Below are positions 52,279 through 62,135 of a stretch of 64,000 bases of DNA, one piece after another. The position numbers and the translations under genes were made by a program. Under the pieces are notes generated by a model. That model made no database searches. It saw only the letters and a program-made list of their open reading frames with translations, and was not told where the DNA came from. This stretch comes from an uncultured Gammaproteobacteria bacterium (lineage in GTDB: Bacteria; Pseudomonadota; Gammaproteobacteria; Eutrophobiales; Eutrophobiaceae). Where the stretch lies: positions 1,550,001 to 1,614,000 of the forward strand of contig OY282354.1 of NCBI GenBank assembly GCA_958295485.1. Reading direction: 5' to 3'. Every line of letters starts with the position of its first letter. The first letter of the stretch is position 1.

Positions 52279-52307
52279 TTGACTAAATTTAAAATTACAG
52301 ATATTTT
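52279..52307 (+). promoter_or_regulatory. Candidate promoter of M23 peptidase gene
   Basis: TTGACT (52279-52284) and TATTTT (52302-52307) are 17 bases apart, about 27 bases upstream of the GTG start. Confidence 0.5.
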
Positions 52308-52333
52308 TCGCACTGATTTATTCAGTAAACACC

Positions 52334-53821
52334 GTGACTTACAAAGTATATATAAAAAACGACTATAAGCCAGGGGTCATTTGGGTCGATCCGCGTCCCT
52401 GGTATCGGCGTATTCGTTACTGGCTGTTGCTCGGCATACTTCCATTTGTCTTTACCCTGTATGGATTTTTCAGCGGGGTCAAACCGGGAATTGACTCCCA
52501 AACAGTCGACGCCGGGCTTCAAGCGCGCCCTCATCCCGTAACGGTAAATTACCATAACGAATCCGCCCTGGAAATGGCGGCAATCCCGGAACCCCCCGGC
52601 GAGACCATCACCGACAACTCCGACGACGACAACAACGCGACCGACGTTGCTGATAAAACGCCAGGCTGGATCGATGTAAAAATCAAAAACGGCGATAGTC
52701 TGGCGCGGGTCTTCAGCCGGCTTGGCCTGAGCCCCCGGGATTTGCACGAAATTATGACCGGGAACAAACAAACCGCGGTCCTGAAACAATTGATTCCAGG
52801 CCAAACCGTCTCTTTTCAAGTTGATGAGGGTGAGGGCAACCTGCAAGCGCTCAAATTTGAATTCGATTTAACCAAAACACTATGGGTGACTAAAAAAGAA
52901 GACAAATTCACCAGTGAAATCATTACCACAGAACTTGATACGCGGGTCAGGCAAACAGAAGGCATCATTAACGACTCCCTGTTCCTGTCCGGCCAGGCAG
53001 TCGGTTTATCGGATAACCTGATGATGCAATTAGTGGATATTTACGGATGGGACATCGATTTCGTCCTGGATATTCGTAAAGGCGACAGTTTCAACGTCGT
53101 ATATGAAGAGAAATATAAAAACCAGGAAAAAGTAATAGACGGCCCCATTCTTGTAGCCGAGTTCACTAACCGAAACAAGAAAATTCGAGCAGTCAGGTAC
53201 CAACGCAAGGACGGTCAATTTGATTATTACACCGCCGCCGGTCTCAGTATGCGCAAGGCCTTTCTAAGGACGCCACTTAAATTCAGCCGGATCAGTTCCC
53301 ATTTTAATCTCAAGAGAAAACATCCGATCCTGAACAGGATCAGGGCACACACAGGGGTGGATTACGCCGCCCCGACCGGAACGCCGATAAAAGCCACCGG
53401 CGATGGCACAATCCATCATCTCGGAAACAAGGGCGGCTATGGCAAGACCATCATCATTAAACATGGCGGAAAATACAGTACGCTTTACGCCCACCTGTCC
53501 CGGTATAAAAAAGGCATGAAGCGCGGCCGTTCAGTCAGACAGGGCCAGATCATCGGTTACGTGGGTAAATCAGGCCTGGCGACGGGCCCACACCTGCACT
53601 ACGAATTTCGCGTGCATGACACACATCGCAATCCACTGACGGTGGCGCTGCCAAAAGCCGACAGCATTCCCCAGTCGGAAATTGATGAATTCATATCCCG
53701 CACGTCTCAACTGTTTGCTTTGCTGGACTCATCACAACCCGTCATGGCCGGCAACACGAGAAATATAAACACAGAATTGCTTGCGCAAACCGAACACGGG
53801 TTAAACAGCAGCATACGATGA
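52334..53821 (+). CDS. M23-family murein endopeptidase, membrane anchored
   Basis: The 495-residue protein starts at GTG 52334 and has an N-terminal cytoplasmic stretch, PWYRRIRYW, and one membrane helix (about residues 32-50). A LysM/OapA-like region follows (about 110-170, IKNGDSLARVFSRLGLS), then a spacer and the LytM (M23) domain: HTGVDYAAPTGTPI with the first zinc ligands, GYGKTIIIKHG, TLYAHLS and GPHLHYEF with the catalytic histidines. These enzymes cut peptide cross-links during cell-wall growth, like E. coli MepM. All zinc ligands are present. It lies between tyrS and anmK as in Pseudomonas, linking it to peptidoglycan turnover and recycling. Confidence 0.93.
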   Translation: MTYKVYIKNDYKPGVIWVDPRPWYRRIRYWLLLGILPFVFTLYGFFSGVKPGIDSQTVDAGLQARPHPVTVNYHNESALEMAAIPEPPGETITDNSDDDNNATDVADKTPGWIDVKIKNGDSLARVFSRLGLSPRDLHEIMTGNKQTAVLKQLIPGQTVSFQVDEGEGNLQALKFEFDLTKTLWVTKKEDKFTSEIITTELDTRVRQTEGIINDSLFLSGQAVGLSDNLMMQLVDIYGWDIDFVLDIRKGDSFNVVYEEKYKNQEKVIDGPILVAEFTNRNKKIRAVRYQRKDGQFDYYTAAGLSMRKAFLRTPLKFSRISSHFNLKRKHPILNRIRAHTGVDYAAPTGTPIKATGDGTIHHLGNKGGYGKTIIIKHGGKYSTLYAHLSRYKKGMKRGRSVRQGQIIGYVGKSGLATGPHLHYEFRVHDTHRNPLTVALPKADSIPQSEIDEFISRTSQLFALLDSSQPVMAGNTRNINTELLAQTEHGLNSSIR

Positions 53822-53852
53822 TTTTGCCCGTTCGGGTAACCAGAAACCAGCC

Positions 53853-54962
53853 GTGTACTACATAGGTCTCATGTCCGGCACAAGCATGGATGCCATAGAC
53901 GTCGCAATAGTCCATATAAAAAATGACGATCTTGAAATCATCGGCTATCGGCAATTCCCGCTGGCCCGGGATATTCAACAAACTCTCAGAAAGGTAAACA
54001 TATCATCATCCGTCAACGAGGTTGCCAGGCTGGATGCGCTTACAGGCAAGCTCCTTGGCGAGGCGGTATTGACGCTGCTCGATGATAGCGGCATAAAAGC
54101 GGAACAGGTCAGGGCGATCGGCAGTCATGGACAAACGGTCATGCACTTACCCTCAGCGACGCCGCCCCGGACCTTGCAAATTGGCGACCCCAATGTGATT
54201 TCTTACCTGACCGGCATCACTACCGTAGCGGATTTCCGCCGCGCTGATATGGCGGCGGGGGGGCAAGCCGCCCCTTTAGCGCCGGCCTTCCATGCCTGGA
54301 AGTTTCGCAGCGCCCAGGTTAATCGCGTTGTATTAAACCTCGGCGGCATGGCGAATATAACGATATTGTCCGCCGGCGCTGATGACGACATTCAGGGATT
54401 TGACACCGGTCCGGGCAATGCGCTCATGGACGCGTGGATACAACAATGCCTGAACAATGATTTTGACTACCAGGGTAAATGGGCCGCTTCCGGCAAACCC
54501 CAGGATGATTTACTCAAACTCATGCTCAGTGACCCCTATTTTTCCGCGCCGCCGCCAAAGAGCACCGGAAAAGATGATTTCAACCTGGACTGGTTGACAA
54601 CCATGCTGGAAAAATCGGGGATAACATACAGGGAACAAGATGTACAGGCCAGCTTGCTGGCGCTGGCCGCTATCAGCATATCCGACGCAATCACGACATA
54701 CGCGCCTGAAACCGGGGAAGCGTTGGTTTGTGGCGGCGGCTTGCATAATACGGTTTTAGTGCAACGCTTACAGTCATTACTGCCCGGCGTCAGCCTTAAA
54801 TCCACCAGTGAATACGGGGTAGACCCGGATGCGGTTGAAGCCGTGACTTTTGCCTGGTTGGCAAAACAGCGTTTGGAAAATGCCCCGGGGAACCTGCCTT
54901 CTGTTACGGGCGCGAAGAGGCCGGTTGTCTTAGGCGGGGTCTACGAACCAGGGAACAGGTAA
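53853..54962 (+). CDS. anmK: Anhydro-N-acetylmuramic acid kinase
   Basis: AnmK opens and phosphorylates 1,6-anhydro-MurNAc to MurNAc-6-phosphate in peptidoglycan recycling. The protein starts at GTG 53853 with YYIGLMSGTSMDAIDVAIV, the ATP-binding phosphate-1 motif, and has GSHGQTVMHLP, VVLNLGGMANIT, GFDTGPGNALMD and VCGGGLHNTVL, all typical of the family. Its 369 residues are normal. It follows the M23 peptidase by 31 bases and converges on erpA, so it likely shares the peptidase transcript. Confidence 0.96.
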   Translation: MYYIGLMSGTSMDAIDVAIVHIKNDDLEIIGYRQFPLARDIQQTLRKVNISSSVNEVARLDALTGKLLGEAVLTLLDDSGIKAEQVRAIGSHGQTVMHLPSATPPRTLQIGDPNVISYLTGITTVADFRRADMAAGGQAAPLAPAFHAWKFRSAQVNRVVLNLGGMANITILSAGADDDIQGFDTGPGNALMDAWIQQCLNNDFDYQGKWAASGKPQDDLLKLMLSDPYFSAPPPKSTGKDDFNLDWLTTMLEKSGITYREQDVQASLLALAAISISDAITTYAPETGEALVCGGGLHNTVLVQRLQSLLPGVSLKSTSEYGVDPDAVEAVTFAWLAKQRLENAPGNLPSVTGAKRPVVLGGVYEPGNR

Positions 54963-55001
54963 CAAATTCTGCTCCCCGCCGCCTGTTCCTCGTTGCCCGC
55001 T

Positions 55002-55355
55002 TCAAACTGAAAATGACGAACCGCAACCACAGGTGGTTTGCGCATTGGGGTTGCGGATGACGAATTGCGCGCCTTCCAGGCCTTCCGAGTAATCGATCTC
55101 GGCCCCCGTTAAATATTGAATGCTCATGGGATCGATCAGGAGCCTGACCCCTTCTTTTTCCACGACGGTATCACCCTCGGTAACACTCTCATCGAAGCTG
55201 AAGCCGTATTGAAACCCGGAGCAACCGCCACCGGAGATAAAGACCCTCAGCATCAAGGCATTGTTTTCTTCATCGGCGATCAGCTGCTTGACTTTGGATG
55301 CGGCAGAATCCGTAAATACAAGCGGATCCGGCAATTTTTCGGCTATCTCTAACAT
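55002..55355 (-). CDS. erpA: Iron-sulfur cluster insertion protein ErpA
   Basis: ErpA is an A-type carrier that delivers Fe-S clusters, for example to isoprenoid enzymes. The product has the three conserved cysteines in [13 protein letters not shown] and [11 protein letters not shown], preceded by [16 protein letters not shown]. The ATG at 55355 is preferred (117 residues) because GGAG lies 9 bases upstream; another ATG at 55376 adds seven residues. It heads toward anmK convergently and lies downstream of the bactofilin gene, as in Pseudomonas. Confidence 0.95.
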   Translation of the reverse strand: MLEIAEKLPDPLVFTDSAASKVKQLIADEENNALMLRVFISGGGCSGFQYGFSFDESVTEGDTVVEKEGVRLLIDPMSIQYLTGAEIDYSEGLEGAQFVIRNPNAQTTCGCGSSFSV

Positions 55356-55509
55356 AATTTTATTCTCCGTAACCATTCGTTGAACATCCGCGCATGGCGC
55401 TTGGCGTCAACAAAAAATAATATGGGACGACTCTACTCCTGTTTCAAGGAAAAACCAAGCGCCTGTCCCAACAGTTTCCGCTGACAGTGGGTTTGGGGCT
55501 GTCCTGTTT

Positions 55510-55917
55510 CTATGCCGGCGAATCATTATCGACGATGGCCGAGACATCTTCATTGGCGTTCGGCACGTGTATCAGCTTGCCGTTCACCTCTGCGCCTGTG
55601 GCTATTTCGAGCAGGTTGTAATAAATATCCCCTGTGATGCGCGCCTTGGAAGAAAGCTCGATATGCTCACTACTGCGCACGTCGCCGATGACGGCGCCAT
55701 TTAAAAAGGCATGGGGGACCTTGATTTCGCCTTCAATTGTACCCTGTTCACTGAGTGACAATGTGGAACGGCTGTCATTATCCGCAGTAACGTCCCCCTT
55801 GACGCGGTTGTCAATGTGCAATCCACCGACAAACCTGATGTCTCCCAGCACTTCCGTTTGCTGGCCGATTAACGTATCAATTTTCGTGGTTTTTCGTTTA
55901 CGACTATTACCCCACAT
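55510..55917 (-). CDS. Bactofilin (polymer-forming cytoskeletal protein)
   Basis: The 135-residue protein has the bactofilin beta-helix core: IGQQTEVLGDIRFVGGLHID, LSEQGTIEGEIKVPHAFLNG and SKARITGDIYYNLLEIATGA, with flexible ends. Bactofilins polymerise without nucleotide and often scaffold cell-wall enzymes. It overlaps the upstream membrane-protein gene by 11 bases, so the two are coupled. The neighbourhood of peptidase and anmK fits a cell-envelope role. Confidence 0.93.
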   Translation of the reverse strand: MWGNSRKRKTTKIDTLIGQQTEVLGDIRFVGGLHIDNRVKGDVTADNDSRSTLSLSEQGTIEGEIKVPHAFLNGAVIGDVRSSEHIELSSKARITGDIYYNLLEIATGAEVNGKLIHVPNANEDVSAIVDNDSPA

Positions 55918-56641
55918 TTGTTCCCTCCCGGCTGACAGTTGAGGGCCAATCGAATATTTTCTCCAGCCTGGATTTTTCCTTGCCCTTTATCAGTAAATTT
56001 ACAAACACTCTTTGCGGCTTGAAATTCTCCGGCAGAACAAAATTGTTTTCAAAACGCTGAAAACTCCTGAACCTGAAATCATACGTCAAACCCTCATCAA
56101 GGGTTATTTCGCTCAAGCTCAAATGTTTGGCGCTGTCTTTTTGAATACCCTCCAAGGCAACGTCCAGTACCCCTTCGGTCATTGTATCAGTTTTTGCGAC
56201 GTGGATTAGTATCAATTCCAGGCGATAGCTCCGTTCCTGTGACAGGGGTCGAATACGCATCCCATGCACGTCCACTCCCTTCCCATTTCCGGTCGCGTTG
56301 ATGATTCCCTTATAAAACCCCAACTCTTTCTTCAACTCGTAAATTTCTTCCTGCGAGGTCATCAATTCAGCTTGCAACAGGGCCGTAGCCTGTTTGTCAA
56401 TGTTGGCTGTCTGCTCCAGTCTCAATACTGTTTCACGGAGGTCGGCGTTCTCATTTTGCAAACCCTGGTTAGCATCCTGCAGTAACCTGTGCTCCCAGTT
56501 TGTGACAATCAGCTCCTTGAGGCGCGACCGGCGCTCATCGCTCAATAATAATATGGCCAACAACGCAAAAAACAGGCACAGACTCCCGACCGCAAGCCGG
56601 CGAAGCCGGGGTCGGTATGATTTAACGACAAGTTTTGACAT
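55907..56641 (-). CDS. Membrane coiled-coil protein (DUF6776-like)
   Basis: The 244-residue protein has an N-terminal basic stretch, one transmembrane helix (about residues 17-33, GSLCLFFALLAILLL), a coiled coil (about 45-105, with leucine heptads) and a globular C-terminal part. It matches the family that gammaproteobacterial genomes place between argC and bactofilin. The function is unknown; coupling with the bactofilin gene suggests that it anchors or partners the filament. Confidence 0.75.
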   Translation of the reverse strand: MSKLVVKSYRPRLRRLAVGSLCLFFALLAILLLSDERRSRLKELIVTNWEHRLLQDANQGLQNENADLRETVLRLEQTANIDKQATALLQAELMTSQEEIYELKKELGFYKGIINATGNGKGVDVHGMRIRPLSQERSYRLELILIHVAKTDTMTEGVLDVALEGIQKDSAKHLSLSEITLDEGLTYDFRFRSFQRFENNFVLPENFKPQRVFVNLLIKGKEKSRLEKIFDWPSTVSREGTNVG

Positions 56642-56672
56642 TATTCAGCCGGTAAAACCGACATTAACCGGG

Positions 56673-57704
56673 TCACGGGGAGAGCGCCACGTGGGTCAGC
56701 CCCGTCGTTTCATCGAGGCGATAAATGATATTCATGTTTTGCACCGCCTGGCCGGCGGCGCCTTTAACCAGGTTGTCTTCCACGGCCAGAATAACCGCCG
56801 TATTACCGTTTTGGGGACGAAAAGCAGATATCCGGCACATATTTGAACCACGCACGGAGGCTGTACCCGGATGCTCGCCCGGGGGCAACACGTCGACACA
56901 GGGCTCATCCCCATAGCGACTTTCGAAAATGCCGTGGATATCAACGTCGGGTTCTGTCAACCGGGCATATAAAGTGGCATGTATGCCCCGGATAATCGGC
57001 AACAGGTGCGGGATGAAAACAAGGTCGATTTTCCCGCGGGACACGGCGGACAGGCCCTGTTTAATCTCCGGCAAGTGGCGATGCCCGTTTGCGGAATAGG
57101 CGGAAAAAGACTCCCCGCTTTCACAAAATTGCGTTGCCAACGTGGCCTTGCGTCCGGCCCCGCTTATGCCCGATTTGGCATCGGCTATCAAGCTGTCCGG
57201 CGCTACCAGGTCGTTCTCCAACAGCGGCAGAAAACCCAGTTGTATCGCTGTCGGATAACAGCCCGGGTTGGCTATCAATTGCGCGCCCCTGATTTCAGCC
57301 CGGTTCATTTCCGGCAACCCGTACACGGCCCGGCTTAAATAATCGGGACAGGCATGTCTTTGACCATACCATTGTTTCCATTCATCCTTGTCTTTCAGGC
57401 GAAAATCCGCCGACAAGTCGATGACCTTGACACCCCTCTCGAGTAATTCCGGCGCCTGGCGCATTGCCGTCCCGTTTGGCGTCGCAAAAAAGACCAGGTC
57501 ACAACCCGACAGCCCGGCTGTATCCGGTTCGGAAAAACACAAATCAATGACCCCGCGTAATGACGGAAACACGGAGGAGACGGGCTTGCCCTGCTCGACC
57601 CGGGATGTGACGGTAACCAATTCCACCTCGGGGTGTTGAGATAACAGCCGCATCAATTCAACGCCTGTATAACCGGTCGCCCCGACTATGCCCGCTCTAA
57701 TCAT
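56673..57704 (-). CDS. argC: N-acetyl-gamma-glutamyl-phosphate reductase
   Basis: ArgC makes N-acetylglutamate semialdehyde in arginine synthesis. The 343-residue protein has the NADP-binding start [20 protein letters not shown], the catalytic cysteine motif [17 protein letters not shown], and HRHLPEI and [10 protein letters not shown]. Length and ending are normal. It is the first gene of the minus-strand cluster argC, coiled-coil protein, bactofilin, erpA. Confidence 0.96.
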   Translation of the reverse strand: MIRAGIVGATGYTGVELMRLLSQHPEVELVTVTSRVEQGKPVSSVFPSLRGVIDLCFSEPDTAGLSGCDLVFFATPNGTAMRQAPELLERGVKVIDLSADFRLKDKDEWKQWYGQRHACPDYLSRAVYGLPEMNRAEIRGAQLIANPGCYPTAIQLGFLPLLENDLVAPDSLIADAKSGISGAGRKATLATQFCESGESFSAYSANGHRHLPEIKQGLSAVSRGKIDLVFIPHLLPIIRGIHATLYARLTEPDVDIHGIFESRYGDEPCVDVLPPGEHPGTASVRGSNMCRISAFRPQNGNTAVILAVEDNLVKGAAGQAVQNMNIIYRLDETTGLTHVALSP

Positions 57705-57730
57705 TTCAGCTATCGCCTAAAATAAAAATG

Positions 57731-57825
57731 TGTACAGCAGTCCCCGCTTCCCGCTTTCGACGAACAGCGGGCGCTACCGAAATACATGCCTGCCTGTAAG
57801 AATTGGTCTGTAAAATTGATATAAT
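57731..57825 (+). promoter_or_regulatory. argC-tlpA divergent region with extended -10
   Basis: TGATATAAT at 57817-57825 is a perfect extended -10 facing the thioredoxin-like gene, about 60 bases before its ATG. Bases about 57731-57772 match the dispersed element near 17703-17755. Confidence 0.5.
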
Positions 57826-57883
57826 ATCAGGATTGCCCGGATTCAGATAGAATATGAGACCTTGCATCGCGCGAACCGCTTGA

Positions 57884-58384
57884 ATGAAACCAAAGGAAAT
57901 CATCGCAGTCGTATTTGTCGTAGCCATAGCCGGAATATCACTCTGGTTATGGCTTAGCCCGTCGGGGCTTGAACGAGCGCCCGAGGTCACGTTCTCAATA
58001 TTGGATGGTCGCAAGATCAAGATGCAGGAACTCCGCGGCAAACCTGTGTTGGTCACATTTTGGGCAACTACCTGCTCCGGCTGCCTGAAAGAGATGCCGC
58101 ACCTGGTGGAGTTATACGAAGAATTTGGCAAGAACGGGTTTGAATTGATTGGGGTAGCCATGGCCTATGACCCGCCCAACCAGGTTTTAGAGTTGACAAC
58201 CACACGAAAAATACCCTATCCCATCTCCCTGGATATCGACGGCGCCATTGCCACTGCCTTCGGCAACGTCATGCTTACCCCGACCTCATTTTTAATCGAT
58301 CCGCACGGAAAGGTAATCAAACACAAGATCGGAGAAATGGACATTTATAAACTCAGGCGACAAATTCAAAATTTACTTATTTGA
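57884..58384 (+). CDS. TlpA/ResA-like membrane-anchored thioredoxin
   Basis: The 166-residue protein has an N-terminal uncleaved-looking membrane anchor (EIIAVVFVVAIAGISLWLWL) followed by a thioredoxin domain with the redox motif ATTCSGCLKEMPHL, LIGVAMAYD and the cis-proline region LTPTSFLID. Such proteins reduce disulfides in the periplasm, for example in cytochrome c maturation. The CxxC pair and cis-proline are intact. It is next to hemJ on the same strand, 51 bases apart; haem-related co-expression is possible but not shown. Confidence 0.88.
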   Translation: MKPKEIIAVVFVVAIAGISLWLWLSPSGLERAPEVTFSILDGRKIKMQELRGKPVLVTFWATTCSGCLKEMPHLVELYEEFGKNGFELIGVAMAYDPPNQVLELTTTRKIPYPISLDIDGAIATAFGNVMLTPTSFLIDPHGKVIKHKIGEMDIYKLRRQIQNLLI

Positions 58385-58435
58385 GTTTCTGTCTTCCGGT
58401 TCCGCCCCTTTTCCCAAAAACCAATCACTAAAAAC

Positions 58436-58861
58436 ATGCTGCTGCTGAAATCGTTGCACTTGATCTTCATGGTCACCTGGTTCGCCGGCCTGTTTTACCT
58501 GCCGAGGTTGTTTGTATATCACGCCATGAGCGCCGACCAAACCAGCATTGATCGATTCAAAATCATGGAGAGGAAACTCTATTTCAGCATTATGGCGCCC
58601 GGCGCCGTCTTGACCCTTGTCTTTGGCGTTTGCCTGGCGGTAATCAACGGCTGGAGCGCATATGCCGGGCAGGCGTGGTTCCAAATCAAGCTGTTGCTGG
58701 TCCTGGCCCTGATCATCTACCATGTTTATTGCGGAAAGTTACTGAATGATTTCAAGTTCGGGCGCAATAAACATTCACATGTATGGTATCGCTGGTTTAA
58801 CGAAATACCGGTTATCTTCCTGATCGCGATCGTGCTGCTGGCCGTTTACCGGCCGGCATGA
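58436..58861 (+). CDS. hemJ: Protoporphyrinogen oxidase HemJ
   Basis: This 141-residue membrane protein has four hydrophobic helices and the HemJ (UPF0093) features: LLLLKSLHLIFMVTWFAGLF with the conserved histidine, LPRLFVYH, WFQIKLLLVLALIIYH and the ending RWFNEIPVIFLI. HemJ oxidises protoporphyrinogen IX to protoporphyrin IX in many proteobacteria. hemL, an early haem-pathway gene, lies 1.7 kb downstream. The rubredoxin gene converges 12 bases after the stop. Confidence 0.9.
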   Translation: MLLLKSLHLIFMVTWFAGLFYLPRLFVYHAMSADQTSIDRFKIMERKLYFSIMAPGAVLTLVFGVCLAVINGWSAYAGQAWFQIKLLLVLALIIYHVYCGKLLNDFKFGRNKHSHVWYRWFNEIPVIFLIAIVLLAVYRPA

Positions 58862-58872
58862 CGGGAAGCCCG

Positions 58873-59037
58873 TCAAATTTCCACCATCTCGAAATCTTCT
58901 TTTCTGGCGCTGCATTCCGGACACGTCCAGTTTAACGGCACGTCCGCCCATTTTGTGCCGGGTTCTATGCCATCTTCCGGCCAGCCTTTTTCCTCGTCGT
59001 AGATATAACCACAGATGACACACATGTATTTCTTCAT
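58873..59037 (-). CDS. Rubredoxin
   Basis: The minus strand encodes a complete 54-residue rubredoxin: [20 protein letters not shown] with the first C-x2-C pair and [17 protein letters not shown] with the second. Four cysteines bind one iron for single-electron transfer. Length and every core residue (Y, G, W, P, F) match the family. ATG is at 59037 and TGA at 58873-58875. It is divergent from thiD. Confidence 0.95.
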   Translation of the reverse strand: MKKYMCVICGYIYDEEKGWPEDGIEPGTKWADVPLNWTCPECSARKEDFEMVEI

Positions 59038-59086
59038 TATCGTATTGTCCGATTCTTTTTAGTCTTGTCGTTCACTAATCGATACA

Positions 59087-59896
59087 ATGTTATTCGTGAA
59101 CGCGTCTTCAAAACCCGTGGTGCTTGCTTTATCCGGCCATGATCCGTCAGGCGCCGCCGGGATACAAGCCGATATGGAAACAATTGCGCGCACGGGTTGT
59201 CATTGTGTCTCAGTCATCACGTCGTTGACCACCCAGAACACCGCGCAATTCAAGGCTGTGGAGCCCCAATCCCCGGTCAGGTTCAGGGAGCGGTTAGAGT
59301 TGCTCACGGCGGATATAAATGTGGACGCGTGTAAAATCGGTTTAATCGGCAGCATCGAATTGGTCGAAATAATCGCCGATTATTTGGCGGCTTGCCAGGC
59401 ATCCACAGGGCTGCCCGTTGTTTTCGATCCGATCTTGAACGCCGGCGCCGGCGCTGAAATAGTCGGGCCGAAATTAAGGCAGGGCATGGTCGAAAACCTG
59501 TTCCCGCATACCACCGTCATAACGCCGAACCTGAAGGAAGCCCTTGCGCTGACAAAATGTGATAAACCGACAAAAGCCTTACCCGCCCTGCTGGACCTCG
59601 GTTGCCATGCCGCCCTCGTCACCGGCGCGGATGACGCCCGGGCCAAGGTGGTAAATAAGTATATGAATAATGAGCGTAAAATAACCAATTACCGGTGGGA
59701 AAAACTGCCCGGCGCGTATCACGGCTCAGGTTGTACTTTGTCAGCGCATATCGCAGGGCGACTGGCTCAAGGCGATGACATCCGGGCGGCTGTTGAAAAA
59801 GCGCAGGAATATACGTGGCAGACACTGAAAAACGCTGCAAAAGTGGGCAAGTCACAGCTTCATCCCGAACGCTTTTTTGATATGAAAAAGGGGTAG
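59087..59896 (+). CDS. thiD: Hydroxymethylpyrimidine/phosphomethylpyrimidine kinase
   Basis: ThiD phosphorylates HMP twice to give HMP-PP for thiamine synthesis. The 269-residue protein has VLALSGHDPSGAAGIQADME, FDPILNAGAGAEI, TVITPNLKEALAL and the anion-hole region AYHGSGCTLSAHIA, all ribokinase-fold ThiD hallmarks. It is followed 25 bases later by thiE, forming a thiamine operon with hemL downstream. Confidence 0.95.
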   Translation: MLFVNASSKPVVLALSGHDPSGAAGIQADMETIARTGCHCVSVITSLTTQNTAQFKAVEPQSPVRFRERLELLTADINVDACKIGLIGSIELVEIIADYLAACQASTGLPVVFDPILNAGAGAEIVGPKLRQGMVENLFPHTTVITPNLKEALALTKCDKPTKALPALLDLGCHAALVTGADDARAKVVNKYMNNERKITNYRWEKLPGAYHGSGCTLSAHIAGRLAQGDDIRAAVEKAQEYTWQTLKNAAKVGKSQLHPERFFDMKKG

Positions 59897-59921
59897 AATC
59901 ACAGGAAGGTTCAGCCGGGAC

Positions 59922-60560
59922 GTGAGCGGGAACAAAAAAATAAGCCGGGGTCTTTATGCCATCACGGATTGTGAAAATACCCCCACCGATAAATTGCTGT
60001 CCGTAACGGAGAGCATTCTCGAGGCGGGTGTCATAATTTTACAATACCGGGATAAATCCGGGGATCAATCCAGGAGAGAATACGAAGCGACCGAATTGCA
60101 AAAACTTTGTCAACGGCATGACTGCCTGTTTGTCATCAATGATGACGTGCGGCTTGCCAAATCGATAAACAGTGACGGGGTCCACCTGGGGAGTGGGGAT
60201 TGTGACTACGAAACCGCAAGAAACGCATTGGGGGCCGAGGCGATAATCGGCGTCTCGTGCTATAACAGGATAGCGCCGGCAATCGATGCGGAAGCCAAGG
60301 GCGCGGATTACGTTGCGTTCGGTTCATTCCATCCCACTACGTCAAAGCAAAACACGGTTGCCGCGGAGCCGAAAATTATAAAAGAAGCAAAAGAAAAAAT
60401 TTCATTGCCGGTTGTCGCCATCGGCGGGATTACCCCCGCCAACTGCGCGCCATTGATTGAACATGGCGTGGACTTGCTCGCGGCAATCAGTAGCATTTAC
60501 CAGGCCGAAGATCCCTGTTCCGCGGCGCTGGAATTTAACCGGTTGATTTATACGACATGA
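59922..60560 (+). CDS. thiE: Thiamine-phosphate synthase
   Basis: ThiE joins HMP-PP with thiazole phosphate to give thiamine phosphate. The 212-residue TIM-barrel protein starts at GTG 59922 and has [53 protein letters not shown] and [11 protein letters not shown], the standard motifs. Its stop TGA overlaps the ATG of hemL at 60557, indicating translational coupling, an order also known from pseudomonads. Confidence 0.95.
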   Translation: MSGNKKISRGLYAITDCENTPTDKLLSVTESILEAGVIILQYRDKSGDQSRREYEATELQKLCQRHDCLFVINDDVRLAKSINSDGVHLGSGDCDYETARNALGAEAIIGVSCYNRIAPAIDAEAKGADYVAFGSFHPTTSKQNTVAAEPKIIKEAKEKISLPVVAIGGITPANCAPLIEHGVDLLAAISSIYQAEDPCSAALEFNRLIYTT

Positions 60561-61852
60561 GTGACAAGCATTTCTCCAGGCATTTCAAAGAAGCTGAAAA
60601 ATTTATCGCCGGGGGGGTAAATTCACCGGTGCGCGCGTTCAAGGCTGTCGGCGGAACCCCGATATTTTTTGAACGGGGCAGCGGCGCCTGCCTGTATGAC
60701 ACCGAAGGCAAGTCTTACATAGACTACGTAGGGTCCTGGGGGCCGATGATTTTAGGTCACGCCCACCCTGAAGTTATCGGGCGGGTAACAGAAAGCATGG
60801 CACGCGGTTTGAGTTTCGGCGCGCCCACGACGATAGAGACGGCCCTGGCAAAAAAAATATGTGAGCTCATGCCCGGCATCGGGAAAGTGCGCATGGTGAA
60901 TTCCGGCACGGAAGCGGCCATGAGCGCAATACGCCTCGCGCGCGGCTTCACCGGCAGGGACAAAATCATCAAATTCGAAGGCTGTTACCATGGTCACGCC
61001 GATTCATTATTAGTCAAGGCCGGTTCCGGCGCCCTTACTTTAGGCATCCCGACGTCACCGGGCGTACCGGCGGATACGGCAAAACATACCATCACGCTGA
61101 CGTTTAATGATGCCGACCAGGTGGCGGACGTTTTTGCTGATGTGGGTGAACAGGTTGCCGCGGTTATCGTCGAACCGGTTGCCGGCAACATGAATTGCGT
61201 CCCCGGTACGCAACATTTTCTGGATACGTTGCGCAGGGTCTGTGACCAGTACGACAGCATCCTGATCTTCGATGAGGTGATGACCGGTTTTCGCGTGGCC
61301 CTGGGTGGAGCGCAATCACTCTACAAAATAACACCCGATCTCACCCTCCTGGGCAAGGTAATCGGCGGCGGCATGCCGGTCGGCGCATTTGCCGGTCGCG
61401 GGGAGATCATGGATCACCTGGCCCCGGACGGCGCCGTGTACCAGGCGGGGACGCTGTCAGGAAATCCGGTGGCAATGACGGCCGGCTTGACAACCTTGAA
61501 CCTTATCTCCAAGCCGGGGTTTTTTAACGACCTGTCCGAGACTCTCGCCGGGCTGCTCGCGGGTATAAAAGCGGCGGCGACTTCAAACGGCGTATCAATT
61601 TCGACCAATCAGGCCGGGGGCATGTTCGGATTGTTCTTTACCGAAGACGCCTCAGTCACCTCGTATGAACAAGTGATGGCCTGTGATAAAAACATATTCA
61701 ACCGGTTTTTTCACGGCATGTTGGATAAGGGGATCTATCTCGCCCCTTCAGCGTATGAAGCCGGTTTTCTGTCAAGCGCCCACGGCCCCGCTGAAATCGA
61801 CAAGACCATAGAGTCCGCCGCAACCGTATTCACCTGTTTGGGCGCAGTGTAA
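60557..61852 (+). CDS. hemL: Glutamate-1-semialdehyde 2,1-aminomutase
   Basis: HemL converts glutamate-1-semialdehyde to 5-aminolevulinate, the start of tetrapyrrole synthesis by the C5 route. This PLP enzyme of 431 residues shows [63 protein letters not shown] and the PLP lysine motif [17 protein letters not shown]. It overlaps thiE by 4 bases. It is followed directly by the third giant-gene cassette. Confidence 0.96.
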   Translation: MSDKHFSRHFKEAEKFIAGGVNSPVRAFKAVGGTPIFFERGSGACLYDTEGKSYIDYVGSWGPMILGHAHPEVIGRVTESMARGLSFGAPTTIETALAKKICELMPGIGKVRMVNSGTEAAMSAIRLARGFTGRDKIIKFEGCYHGHADSLLVKAGSGALTLGIPTSPGVPADTAKHTITLTFNDADQVADVFADVGEQVAAVIVEPVAGNMNCVPGTQHFLDTLRRVCDQYDSILIFDEVMTGFRVALGGAQSLYKITPDLTLLGKVIGGGMPVGAFAGRGEIMDHLAPDGAVYQAGTLSGNPVAMTAGLTTLNLISKPGFFNDLSETLAGLLAGIKAAATSNGVSISTNQAGGMFGLFFTEDASVTSYEQVMACDKNIFNRFFHGMLDKGIYLAPSAYEAGFLSSAHGPAEIDKTIESAATVFTCLGAV

Positions 61853-61857
61853 AAACC

Positions 61858-62135
61858 CGATTAATCCGGAGCAGGTGATTGAATATGTTTAGTATATGTG
61901 GGATATTAATGAGTACATATTACAAAATAAGAAACCAGCGTAATGTTGTTCCTTTCGATTGAATGGGATTCCCATGCGCTTGCGCTATAATTGAATGAAT
62001 AACCTTTCAAATCCGACGCAGAAGAGCGCTTTGGCAACATGGGGGGATTGCGCAAGTCGCGCTTGGCGTTTGTTTCGGCGAAACGCCTTGTTGTCATTGC
62101 CACTCGTTTATCGAATAAATTAAGCGGTTTCTGAT
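61858..62135 (+). promoter_or_regulatory. Upstream cassette of giant gene 3
   Basis: The first part (61858-62040) matches 21112-21291; the second (62030-62135) matches 35885-35991. It thus contains both halves, and the other two genes keep one main half each. TATAAT is at 61986-61991 and a GGCGTTT ... AAACGCC hairpin at about 62066-62090. Confidence 0.65.

Noticed and set aside
54940-55001. GGAACAGG ... CCTGTTCC inverted repeat between anmK and erpA as a terminator
   Set aside because: The loop is long and there is no T run on either strand; too weak to list as a feature.
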